Shown: positions 24,861 to 32,412 of the stretch, piece after piece
How the letters are laid out: each line of letters begins with the position of its first letter
Numbering within the stretch: the stretch's first letter is position 1
DNA from: CAVURW01 sp963743595
GTDB taxonomy: Bacteria > Verrucomicrobiota > Verrucomicrobiia > Methylacidiphilales > UBA1321
NCBI GenBank assembly: GCA_963743595.1
Contig: CAVURW010000098.1
Location: forward strand, 1 to 39,256
Direction: 5' to 3'
DNA: 39,256 nt
Position numbers and translations under genes: made by a program
The notes under the pieces: model-generated
Told to the model about the DNA's origin: nothing
Seen by the model: the letters and a program-made list of their open reading frames with translations, nothing else
Database searches by the model: none

Positions 24861-25722
24861 AAGCGGTGAAGAACGGGTTGTGTGCGAGTTCCTGGTCGAT
24901 AGTGGTCAGCGGGCCATGTCCACACGCGAGAATCGTTTGACCTTGCCCAGATAAGATGTGACTGCGAACGCGTTGCAACGTGGCGGCGTAATCGGTACGG
25001 ATGCCGCCCACCGACCCAGCAAAGAGGCAATCGCCTACGATCGAGAGCGGACGATCGAGACCGTGGATTGCATATGTAACCGAGCCAGCAGAATGGCCGG
25101 AGGTATCGCGCGACTCGATTTGCAAATTCGTCATGTGAATCGTTGCGCCGGGAGTCAATCCTACCGTATTCGGCAGATCGAGCGATTTAACGGGTGCCAG
25201 TTCCGCTTCTGCCACGTGAATGGTGATCGGTGTTGTAGAACGAAGCTTTTCCAGCAAACGCTCCAGTTCACCAATGTGATCGCCATGGGTGTGTGTCGCA
25301 AAAACGTGCCGCACGTTGAGAGAGAGTTTCTGCACAAGCGTAACGATTGGCATGCAATCGGCCCCGGTATCGAAAACAGCCGCTTCCGAAGTTTTCGTGT
25401 CCCAAACGACGTAGGCGTTTACCGTCATATCGCCATACGCCGTGTTGAGCATCGCAAATCCGTGGGGAACCTGGGGCACCTGCGGGTAGTACTGATTTTC
25501 TGCGATCGCTAGGAGCTGCGCACGACCGAGGCCGAGCGCCTTAGCCACTTCTCCCTGCTGGTCCGGCGTGAGCGGTGAGAACTTACGAATTATGGGGAGC
25601 TGCTCCAGGGGCATTCCCAAGGTTTCGACGAAAGTGGAGTCAGAAATCCCGAGCCCCTTTTGAGCTTTTGTGAGGATATCGAAGATGTTGTCTTCCAGCG
25701 GAGGCTTGGGGATGGAGGTCAT
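24859..25722 (-). CDS. Metallo-beta-lactamase-fold hydrolase with helical N-terminal domain
   Basis: The 287-residue protein has an N-terminal helical domain (about 10-78) with a helix-turn-helix-like pattern (LGISDSTFVETLGMP, then LTPDQQGEVAKALGLGRAQL). An MBL domain follows from about 85. Metal ligands are THTHGDHIG (His144, His146, Asp148, His149), His210 in SGHSAGS, Asp231 in GDCLFAGSVG and His269 in CGHG. This is the glyoxalase II-like subgroup, which hydrolyses thioesters or related bonds, but the substrate is not evident. The extra N-terminal domain may bind DNA or be a dimerisation module. ATG 25722 is chosen over the GTG at 25737. The gene lies 18 bp upstream of bioF in the same direction. 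Confidence 0.78.
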   Translation of the reverse strand: MTSIPKPPLEDNIFDILTKAQKGLGISDSTFVETLGMPLEQLPIIRKFSPLTPDQQGEVAKALGLGRAQLLAIAENQYYPQVPQVPHGFAMLNTAYGDMTVNAYVVWDTKTSEAAVFDTGADCMPIVTLVQKLSLNVRHVFATHTHGDHIGELERLLEKLRSTTPITIHVAEAELAPVKSLDLPNTVGLTPGATIHMTNLQIESRDTSGHSAGSVTYAIHGLDRPLSIVGDCLFAGSVGGIRTDYAATLQRVRSHILSGQGQTILACGHGPLTTIDQELAHNPFFTA

Positions 25723-25803
25723 AATGTTTAAGGCCACTGTAATTCCAGTTTGTGTTTTTGCTAGGCTTTCCTATTGTCAGGTCCGGATTGATCCGGATAT
25801 CTC

Positions 25804-26472
25804 ATGCGAGCGCGACTTCTTCTCTCTATTATTGGTTGGTGTTCTCTTACCATTTTTGCTGCCGTTGCCGACGAGCCCAGCCTCTTGGAAATTACTGTTT
25901 CAGTTCCCACGCCTGCGGATCAAGGCATCCTCGCCCCGTACACGCCTCCGCTGCTCATTCCCGTAATCATTAGAATTAAAAACGACAGCAACGATGCCGT
26001 CTACTTGCCCGATTTTAACCCGAGTAATCCGCCTTTTAAGATTGCCCTGCCTGACGGCACAAGTCCCGTGATCGGCTACGTCCCTAGGTCCGCCTCGCAA
26101 GTGGTGAAGATCAATGGCGGCGAGACCTACTCGGCGGTTCTAGATGTCGCTTCCCAGGTAAAATTCGCATGGATGGGAACCTACAACCTGGGCTACACGT
26201 ACGAATTTGATTACACCTTTTACCCAATAACCGCCGATGCGAAACCCGATAGCTACAAGAGCCACCGCGTTTCCGGCAATGGGTCGGCTGCGGTGCCTGT
26301 CAACGCCACCAACTCAACGTACGGCCTAGCCGAAATCTATGGACCGATCGGTGCTGGCGTATTCATCCTCCTCATGATCGGCTGGATCTTCTTACGAAAA
26401 TCGACCCAGCGCGATTACGTTCTGGAAGAAGCGCCTGGTCTTACGGATCGCCTCAGCAATATTGACGAGTAA
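25804..26472 (+). CDS. Exported protein with C-terminal membrane anchor, unknown family
   Basis: The 222-residue protein begins with a signal peptide (about 1-22, ending AAVADE). A beta-rich extracytoplasmic domain of about 150 residues follows, then a membrane helix at about 178-197, and a short cytoplasmic tail starting LRKSTQRD. The topology suggests a type I single-pass protein. The extracytoplasmic domain looks immunoglobulin-like (alternating strands, NDSNDAVYLPDF and a WMGTYNLGYTYEF stretch). I do not recognise the family. The last 257 bp, 26216-26472, are repeated at 27811-28067 with 15 base differences. Confidence 0.72.
   Translation: MRARLLLSIIGWCSLTIFAAVADEPSLLEITVSVPTPADQGILAPYTPPLLIPVIIRIKNDSNDAVYLPDFNPSNPPFKIALPDGTSPVIGYVPRSASQVVKINGGETYSAVLDVASQVKFAWMGTYNLGYTYEFDYTFYPITADAKPDSYKSHRVSGNGSAAVPVNATNSTYGLAEIYGPIGAGVFILLMIGWIFLRKSTQRDYVLEEAPGLTDRLSNIDE
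26216..26472 (+). repeat. Duplicated 257-bp segment, copy 1 (within the intact gene)
   Basis: This segment encodes the final 84 residues of the intact exported-protein gene. The match to 27811-28067 begins at CCTTTTACCC and ends exactly at the stop codon. The flanking sequence beyond each end is unrelated. Confidence 0.92.
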
Positions 26473-26601
26473 TCGTCAGGGCAAATTCACGGCGGTATTT
26501 GTTTCAGGCCGCCGTACTTTTACATATTGGCGAAAATCTGGGACCTTGTCTTGGATTCCGTTAAAGAACCTTTGTTCGAAGCCGATGTGTCGGGGAGAAT
26601 A

Positions 26602-27660
26602 ATGAGCACTGAGAGTCCCGAATCGATCGTGCTGGAGGTAAATCCGGCGGAAAAAAAGGTCATGGAGCTAATGGCTTTGTTACAAGAACGAGATCGAGAA
26701 ATCGCTTCACTCAAGGGATTGTTGCGGACGGCCTATCTGAATTTAAATCAACAGCAGTCCCGATTAGAGAAACTATCCCGCAAAATAAAGTCCAAGGCTG
26801 GGCAGATTAATCCTGGAGATTGGCTCAGTGAAGCCGCAGTAGCCGATCGCGAGAATCCTCTTGTACAGATGGTTTCCGGGGAGCTGTGCCGGACCGCCTC
26901 ACCCGTAAAACGGCAGCCGTTGAATTCGGATACTCAACAATTTGTGAGCACGATTTGGGAACGTCGCCCGGGATGGATTGAGGGAGCCGTGAGCAACATT
27001 GACGCGAGCTTTCTTATCACCATGTTGGAGTTGGTCCGGCCAGACGACGTTTTTGAAATCGGCGTCGCCTCTGGTGTGTCCTCTGCTTTCATTCTTGCTG
27101 CGCTTTCCAAGATCAATCCAAAGGCATTGCTTTATTCATACGATCTGGCTGGGGTTTGCTATTTTGATTCGACCAAGCCCATTGGCGCTGCGGTTGACGA
27201 TATGGCCGCTGACTTAAAAGGAAGATGGCGCCTGTACCCAGGCCAGACAGCGTTCGACCTAAGCCCTGCACCTGACCGCAAGCATTTCTATTTCATTGAT
27301 GCCAATCACAGTCATCCTTGGCCCACCATCGATTTCATGGCGCTATTACCCCACTTGAAACCAGGCGACTACGTGGCTCTACACGACATTAATCTTCCAA
27401 AAATCGCCGACGGCAAGTATCCCTACTTCGGTGCTCAATACCTTTTTGATGCCTGGCTTGGAGAGCGCTATGAGCCGGAAATGGAACTCCCAAATATCGG
27501 TGTTGTCGTGATACCCGAGAACCCGAAGTTAACATTGGCGAGCCTCATTCGTTCTCTGCGTGAGCCGTGGAATGCGGTCTCACCAATTGAAGAAAAGACC
27601 CTGGCCGATTGCGAACAGCGTATTTTCAAGTATCTCGAAAACTCTAAAGAGATTGCTTAA
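26602..27660 (+). CDS. Class I SAM-dependent methyltransferase with coiled-coil N-terminus
   Basis: The 352-residue protein starts with a helical, probably coiled-coil, region (about 15-70; EKKVMELMALLQERDREIAS). A Rossmann methyltransferase domain of the Methyltransf_24/CmcI type follows. Motif I is VFEIGVASGVSSAF at about 152-165. An FYFIDANHSHPWPTIDF block and a PGDYVALHDI motif provide the later acidic and histidine positions seen in this family. The substrate is unknown; relatives often act on sugars or antibiotics in glycan or secondary-metabolite clusters. ATG 26602 is chosen because GGGGAG lies about six bases upstream, one of the few good ribosome binding sites here. The frame open from 26527 is not needed. 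Confidence 0.75.
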   Translation: MSTESPESIVLEVNPAEKKVMELMALLQERDREIASLKGLLRTAYLNLNQQQSRLEKLSRKIKSKAGQINPGDWLSEAAVADRENPLVQMVSGELCRTASPVKRQPLNSDTQQFVSTIWERRPGWIEGAVSNIDASFLITMLELVRPDDVFEIGVASGVSSAFILAALSKINPKALLYSYDLAGVCYFDSTKPIGAAVDDMAADLKGRWRLYPGQTAFDLSPAPDRKHFYFIDANHSHPWPTIDFMALLPHLKPGDYVALHDINLPKIADGKYPYFGAQYLFDAWLGERYEPEMELPNIGVVVIPENPKLTLASLIRSLREPWNAVSPIEEKTLADCEQRIFKYLENSKEIA

Positions 27661-27810
27661 GTTGCGCGTAGATTTGTCCTCACCCCATGCACAACTTAAC
27701 AGGCAGGCAGGAGCTGTCGTGAGTGAAGCGAGCTTTCAGCCCGCAATCGCGCGACGCTACGCTCAAGAGGGTCCAGCGTCACGCTGGCAACGTCAAATCT
27801 AGTCTTCCCG
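27661..27810. other. Intergenic repeat-containing spacer
   Basis: This 150-bp stretch contains a 23-bp block at 27728-27750 that matches 18075-18097 with two differences. It also contains a complete CCAGCGTCACGCTGG palindrome at 27773-27787. It ends where the duplicated gene fragment begins. An open frame reads through it from 27723 into the fragment, but its first 30 codons are repeat sequence. Confidence 0.7.
27773..27787. repeat. Short REP-like palindrome CCAGCGTCACGCTGG
   Basis: This copy is identical over 15 bp to the copy at 18272-18286, and the G-T preceding it is also shared. It lies 23 bp before the left junction of the duplicated fragment. Confidence 0.7.
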
Positions 27811-28067
27811 CCTTTTACCCAATAACCGCCGATGCGAAACCCGATAGCTACAAGAGCCACCGCGTTTCCGGCAATGGGTCGGTTGCGGTGCCTGTCAATG
27901 CCACCAACTCAACGTATGGCCTGGCCGAGATATACGGACCCATCGGCGCAGGCGTTTTCATCCTCCTCATGATCGGCTGGACCTTCTTACGGAAATCAAC
28001 CCAGCGCGATTACGTTCTGGAAGAAGCGCCTGGTCTTACGGATCGCCTCAGCAACATTGACGAGTAA
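27811..28067 (+). pseudogene. Truncated second copy of the exported-protein gene (3' end only)
   Basis: This fragment repeats the last 84 codons of the gene at 25804-26472, including the membrane helix and stop codon. It has 15 base differences, of which 13 are silent. The two replacements are Ala to Val and Ile to Thr. It lacks the signal peptide and most of the extracytoplasmic domain and has no credible start, so I call it a pseudogene remnant. The strong excess of silent changes shows that the copies diverged while both were under protein-level selection, before this one lost its 5' end. Confidence 0.85.
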
Positions 28068-28246
28068 GCCCTCATCTAACGGCATGTTTGCAGCAAAAGC
28101 ACCGCAAGCAATAGAGTAAAAATTCGCAGGCGTGCGGTAAAATCGCGCAAGGTGGCGCGCTTCCCGGTTTCATTTGCTGGTTATTTCAGTTAGGCTTGCG
28201 GGTGGAACGACTGTCTGTCTCCTAAACACGCAGATTCAAAAGCCAA

Positions 28247-28486
28247 ATGGTAACTTACGTTCTAGATCGATTTGATTTTTCAGAAGAGAACGTGTTTAAA
28301 CTGTTATCTGAAGGCAAACACCCGGTTTGTCCGACCTGCCGATCTTTGATCCTGATAAGAAGCGAAGGCACAACAGATTCCTCCTGGCATGCAATGTTCA
28401 AAGGAGCCAAGAAATTTTCACGTGGAATTTATTTTGAAAGAAAATCGTTAAAGGACTTCTCTAAGATATCTATTTTAAGTGAATAA
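28247..28486 (+). CDS. Small orphan protein with a CPTC motif
   Basis: The 79-residue frame is visibly A+T-richer than the surrounding genes. It contains a single CPTC motif (PVCPTCRSL) that could bind zinc or be redox-active, and is otherwise unrecognised. It overlaps the next frame by 8 bp, which supports a two-gene unit. It lies between the duplicated gene fragment and a convergent GH29 gene. Confidence 0.5.
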   Translation: MVTYVLDRFDFSEENVFKLLSEGKHPVCPTCRSLILIRSEGTTDSSWHAMFKGAKKFSRGIYFERKSLKDFSKISILSE

Positions 28487-28862
28487 ATCATTCCAGGATA
28501 CCGTTTTAGCTTCAAGTGGTTCGCTTGATCTCGATAGAATTATTTTTCCGAAATTCGATGCCTTCAAAATAGAATCAATTGACATTGGGATTCTATTTAT
28601 TTTTGCGGTATGGAGCCCACCTTCTCAATTTGCATGGACTCGTCTATCCGCGTTCGCCAGCAAAAGTGAGTTTAATTTCCCTGTCTATGTTCTTAACACC
28701 GACGAGCTTACGGACTCTTTTATAGATAACCAATTAAAGGAACGTCCACACGGATATGGAGAAACCTACTGGGTGAAAAACGGAAACGTCATACATCGCC
28801 TCACAAGATTTAGTCGTTCTGATTTATCTATTATGACAGAGTACACGAGGAATCTCTATTGA
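28479..28862 (+). CDS. Orphan protein with thioredoxin-like pattern but no cysteines
   Basis: The 127-residue frame starts at GTG 28479, overlapping the previous stop. The segment ILFIFAVWSPPSQFAWTRL followed by FPVYVLNTDEL resembles the first strands and helix of a thioredoxin fold, with SPPS in place of CxxC, and a later NGNVIHRL stretch could be the GxxVxR-type strand. Without cysteines it would not be an oxidoreductase. It is A+T-rich like its partner. Its last 7 bp overlap the stop of the convergent GH29 gene. The function is unknown. Confidence 0.55.
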   Translation: MNKSFQDTVLASSGSLDLDRIIFPKFDAFKIESIDIGILFIFAVWSPPSQFAWTRLSAFASKSEFNFPVYVLNTDELTDSFIDNQLKERPHGYGETYWVKNGNVIHRLTRFSRSDLSIMTEYTRNLY

Positions 28863-30553
28863 ACCGATGGTTTTGGTAACGGTTTTGCAGTCGGACTTGG
28901 CGTCAATGTCACCGGAGGCGCACTCGATCCATTCTTTAAGAAATCCTTAAAGCTCTTCAGTTTATCGGGATCGATTGAATCGACCGTCTTTAAACCGGTG
29001 ATCTTGAAACAGAGCGCGGCATCATTCGGCAACTGTGCGGGCAACTCGATCTGCATGGCATCGGGCGTTTGGCTCCACGTCAGCGCGTCGCTTGAGCCCA
29101 GGAGCTCGATCTTTGTGGCTTGGCTCGAAATCAGGGGTGAATTCGTGCCTAAGGAGCGAATGGTTACCGGGCCGCTCGGCACACCCAGTGTGAACGCGTA
29201 AAGCACATCGCCCTTGCGCGTGAACCGAATGTCCTCCCCGGAATAGGTCATGTTCTTCTCGTTAAAACTGCCCGATTTCAGCTGCTTGGAGGGACCTTCG
29301 CCGTAAACGAGCCATGGGCGGGTGTCGAAGATCGATTCGCCGTTCACTTTCATCCATGCCGCCATATCCGTGAGGAACGTTTCGCTCTCGGGCGGCAAAC
29401 TGCCGTCGCCATATTGCACCACATTCAGGAGAAGATTGCCGTTTTTACTAACGACATCGGCCAAAATGTGGATCACCTCAGCGGCCGTTTTATAGTGATC
29501 GTCCCGCACCCAGAACCACTGGCCGGTGGAGGTATCGGTTTGCCATGGGTAGGGCTGGATATCGTCCATGCCGCCGCGCTCGACGTCTTGAACGCACGTG
29601 CCTTCCACGAATTCGCCCGATTTGGAGTAGTTCTTCTTGCAGCAATAGACGGCGTTTAGCTTGCCGTCGTGGGTCAGCATGCTTTCGTTGTAGAGCTGCG
29701 CGACAATCGAGCGACCCACCTCGTGAAAGGGAACGCCGCCATCGGAGTAGAGCAGATCGGGCTTCTGTTGCTCGATGAGATCATGAATGCGGTCGTACCA
29801 TTCGTTGGCCCAGCGAGGATCAGACGTGTACCACCAGTCATCATCGGGCTTTGTCTGGGGCAGGGTGTAGAGATCCCAGTATTCTGGGTTCGCGCCGTCG
29901 TAGGGAACGCCTGCCAGCGGCCCCGTCGTGTCAGATCCATGGGCCGCTTGCATGTAGGAGAAGCCGTGGCCGAGGTGCTCCGAAACGCCAAAGGGCAATC
30001 CCGCCTTGCGAGCCGCCTCATGCCACAGTTCCACGATGTCCTTGTGCGGGCCAACGCGAACGGAGTTCCATTTATGGTACTTCGAATTCCAGTTATCAAA
30101 ATTGTCGTGATGAACCGCTTGCGAGACGAAGTAGTGGGCACCAGCCGCTTTATACAGGGCCATCAGGCGGTCGGGATCCCATTTCTCGGCCTTCCATAGC
30201 GGCAAGATATCCTTGTAACCCACCACCGAAGGATGGCCGTAGGTTCGAACGTGAAAATCGTGGCACGGCCAGCCCTTGTACATGTGATACGCGTACCAAT
30301 CATCCACGCCCGGCACCGATTGCGGGCCCCAATGCGACCAAATGCCGAACTTGCCGTTACGAAACCAGTCCGGGCACTCGAATTTCTTGAGCGAATCGTA
30401 ATTTCCTTCGAACGGCCCTGGAATGAGCGGGATATCCGACATGGCAGGAACCGGCAGGGCATGCGCCTCCGGCGGATAGACGACTTGGCCCATTCCAGGC
30501 AAGCCGAGAGACGCGGAAATCAGGACAAAAAGAAGAGAGCGAGCGAAACGCAT
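28856..30553 (-). CDS. Secreted alpha-L-fucosidase, GH29 (second copy)
   Basis: The 565-residue enzyme has a signal peptide (about 1-22) and a GH29 barrel from about 58 to 390, starting PDWFRNGKFGIWSHWG. It has HHDNFD at about 148-153 and KPDLLYSDGG at 264-273 with nucleophile Asp271. VSKNGNLLLNV marks the end of the barrel. A C-terminal beta-sandwich follows, and then a Pro/Ser/Thr-rich tail of about 20 residues that is not present in the first GH29. The two enzymes share the plan but differ through much of their length, so they likely act on different linkages. It is divergent from the CheX-like gene and overlaps the orphan gene by 7 bp at its 3' end. Confidence 0.92.
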   Translation of the reverse strand: MRFARSLLFVLISASLGLPGMGQVVYPPEAHALPVPAMSDIPLIPGPFEGNYDSLKKFECPDWFRNGKFGIWSHWGPQSVPGVDDWYAYHMYKGWPCHDFHVRTYGHPSVVGYKDILPLWKAEKWDPDRLMALYKAAGAHYFVSQAVHHDNFDNWNSKYHKWNSVRVGPHKDIVELWHEAARKAGLPFGVSEHLGHGFSYMQAAHGSDTTGPLAGVPYDGANPEYWDLYTLPQTKPDDDWWYTSDPRWANEWYDRIHDLIEQQKPDLLYSDGGVPFHEVGRSIVAQLYNESMLTHDGKLNAVYCCKKNYSKSGEFVEGTCVQDVERGGMDDIQPYPWQTDTSTGQWFWVRDDHYKTAAEVIHILADVVSKNGNLLLNVVQYGDGSLPPESETFLTDMAAWMKVNGESIFDTRPWLVYGEGPSKQLKSGSFNEKNMTYSGEDIRFTRKGDVLYAFTLGVPSGPVTIRSLGTNSPLISSQATKIELLGSSDALTWSQTPDAMQIELPAQLPNDAALCFKITGLKTVDSIDPDKLKSFKDFLKNGSSAPPVTLTPSPTAKPLPKPSVQ

Positions 30554-30779
30554 GAACGGTTAACCCGACAAGCGGGCGATAGTTTCGGCCTCAATTGCGA
30601 GCTTTTAAGTCAAGAATTGGACGAAATTAGTCTTATCCGACTGAGTTCTGTCTTTTCAAGATTTGTGACTCCATCCTAGAGCTTACCATCGCTCCGATAT
30701 TTTCGTGAAAGACAATTAGCTCGATACCGCTGTTACGACTGGACTTTTTGTAACACATGATGTTTCCTTAGCGTGTTGT
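30554..30779. promoter_or_regulatory. Divergent intergenic region between GH29 and CheX-like genes
   Basis: This 226-bp spacer must contain promoters for both divergent genes. It is A+T-rich in its middle. I saw no recognised operator, riboswitch or repeat of the kinds found elsewhere in the window. Confidence 0.35.
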
Positions 30780-31259
30780 ATGAAACTGGACGAGTTGACC
30801 GCCTGCCTTCGAGGTGCCGAGGACTTCTTCCGAACCACGCTAAAATCGGATCTGGCGTTTGGACTCGGAACGCTCGAGTTTGATTCCCTTATCTTTTCGT
30901 CCGTGACCGGGTTTACACCGATCCAGGGCTTTGGAGAGGGTTTTCTGTACGTCACGTCTACGGATGAATTCTACGCCAATATTATCCAGGCAATGGGCCG
31001 CGAGCTTCCTGCGCCCATGGAGCCAGCGGTGGATTTGTTCGTCGGTGAGTTGAGTGGTTTGTTGCTGGCTCAGCTCCAGCAGGTGTTGCCTGGACGGTTA
31101 ACGCCCTCGCCCACGCGCGTCTTTCGTCAGGCACCGAACGACCCCATTACTCTCCCCCCAGCCATCTACTACGCACCCCTGCACTGGAAACATCAGACGC
31201 TCTACTTTGCGCTGGGCGTCGCAGAACATCACACTACCAACGGCAATGAACGGCACTGA
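30780..31259 (+). CDS. CheX/CheC-like protein (tentative)
   Basis: The 159-residue protein has a helix-strand pattern resembling CheX-type CheY phosphatases. It begins with a helix (residues 1-20), and then an ELSGLLLAQLQQVLPGRLTPSPTRVF stretch resembles the E-x2-N...G...S-x-P motif region, but the key Asn is not evident. No chemotaxis gene is near. The next gene overlaps it by 14 bp, so the two are probably coexpressed. The CheX-like call is inference. Confidence 0.55.
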   Translation: MKLDELTACLRGAEDFFRTTLKSDLAFGLGTLEFDSLIFSSVTGFTPIQGFGEGFLYVTSTDEFYANIIQAMGRELPAPMEPAVDLFVGELSGLLLAQLQQVLPGRLTPSPTRVFRQAPNDPITLPPAIYYAPLHWKHQTLYFALGVAEHHTTNGNERH

Positions 31260-31854
31260 AGTCTTCGTCCACACGGATCTATTCGTCGATAAAGCTCAAT
31301 CGCTGCGCTTGCCTCTGGTGAGTTGGCGCGTACTTCACGGTTTGGACGGAACGATCGATCTCGACGGGCTGATCGACCGCCTCCAGCTCCCGAAACCGAA
31401 GGTTTACTCGGTCATCGATGAGTTGCTGAATCAAGGCTGGATCCAAGAAGAGCTGCTCAATTTAGAGCAGTTCGAGAGCATTCTGGAGAAAGGTCATTCC
31501 AAACCGCCGGAAACGTCCTCTATTCAGCCGCTTCCCGCTTCCCCGCCCGCAGCCCCTGCAGAGACCAGCCCGGTTATTTCGGAGCCGAAACCGGCTGGCC
31601 CACGCACTCTCAAGCTGGCTCGGGTGATCGAATTTCTTTTGCGCCAGGCACCCACACCGGCGGGTGGGCGCGCTACCGTTTATCTCGTCTTTTCTCGATT
31701 GCCGCACCGACTACTCCGAGCTGCGGGAATCACCAATGTTCAGCTCGAAAACGATCCTACCGAGATCCTGAACTTGGAGCTGCAAAACGCCATCGCAGCG
31801 GTGGTCTACTCCGTCACGCACGAGCCCTTGCCCGAAGCGATCTTCACGAATTGA
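31246..31854 (+). CDS. Winged-helix-like protein of unknown function
   Basis: The 202-residue protein starts at ATG 31246, inside the end of the previous gene. Residues about 15-75 look like a winged helix (SWRVLHGLDGTIDLDGLIDRL, then KPKVYSVIDELLNQGWI). A Pro-rich linker (about 85-120) follows, then a C-terminal alpha/beta domain (about 120-202). Its overlap with the CheX-like gene suggests a signalling or regulatory pair. I do not recognise the C-terminal domain. Confidence 0.58.
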   Translation: MNGTEVFVHTDLFVDKAQSLRLPLVSWRVLHGLDGTIDLDGLIDRLQLPKPKVYSVIDELLNQGWIQEELLNLEQFESILEKGHSKPPETSSIQPLPASPPAAPAETSPVISEPKPAGPRTLKLARVIEFLLRQAPTPAGGRATVYLVFSRLPHRLLRAAGITNVQLENDPTEILNLELQNAIAAVVYSVTHEPLPEAIFTN

Positions 31855-32004
31855 TGGAAAGCTGAGTTTTTACTCAGAGGTGATTGTTCCAAGAACACTC
31901 ATTAGCTTCATTCGCATTAATTAATTTTCATTTTACCGGCTTGCCTTCTGTCCTTCCTCTGGCAACCTCGAAAAAATTCGGTAAACCCTTAAAGAAAATA
32001 TAAA

Positions 32005-32274
32005 ATGTCTGACGATCTAAGTTCCGGCGCTATCACAAGCGATGAAAAATCTAAAAAAGTCGTTGCTGGATTACTCGGCATCTTTCTGGGTGCATGGGGT
32101 GTCCACAAGTTCTACTTAGGCTACACGAACGAAGGTGCCATTCAAATCGGCATCACGGTTGTCACGTGCGGAGCCGCCGGTATTGTCGGCTTCATTGAAG
32201 GCATCATCTACCTCACAAAGACGGATGAAGAATTCGTAAACATGTACGTGCGCAACAAGAAGGCGTGGTTTTAG
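32005..32274 (+). CDS. TM2-domain protein
   Basis: The 89-residue protein has a polar N-terminus (about 1-18) and a TM2 domain: KVVAGLLGIFLGAWGVHKFYLG, then a second helix (TVVTCGAAGIVGFIEGIIYL). The G-x-HKFYLG motif between the two helices is diagnostic. Function in bacteria is unestablished. It stands alone between the winged-helix-like gene and the convergent FMN reductase. Confidence 0.85.
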   Translation: MSDDLSSGAITSDEKSKKVVAGLLGIFLGAWGVHKFYLGYTNEGAIQIGITVVTCGAAGIVGFIEGIIYLTKTDEEFVNMYVRNKKAWF

Positions 32275-32296
32275 TCTTCTAGTTGGTCACAGTTCC

Positions 32297-32323
32297 GTCG
32301 GTTTTTATGGCGAGATAACCGAC
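32297..32323. terminator. Possible hairpin between convergent genes
   Basis: GTCGGTT and AACCGAC form a 7-bp stem with a 13-nt loop in the 138-bp spacer between the TM2 and FMN reductase genes. A short T-run follows the first arm rather than the second, so it would suit the minus strand only weakly. Confidence 0.3.
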
Positions 32324-32412
32324 TGGTTTCTGCACGGACTTTGTTCATCAAGCCCGTGTCGGCGAATCAGTTCAGCTCTCGCTTGGTCGGAGCGATGGAG
32401 TCGTCCTGCTTA

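Noticed and set aside
27723..28067. 114-codon frame that includes the duplicated fragment
   Set aside because: Its first 30 codons are intergenic repeat sequence and it lacks a signal peptide, so the membrane helix would not be in its native context. I treat only 27811-28067 as a gene remnant.
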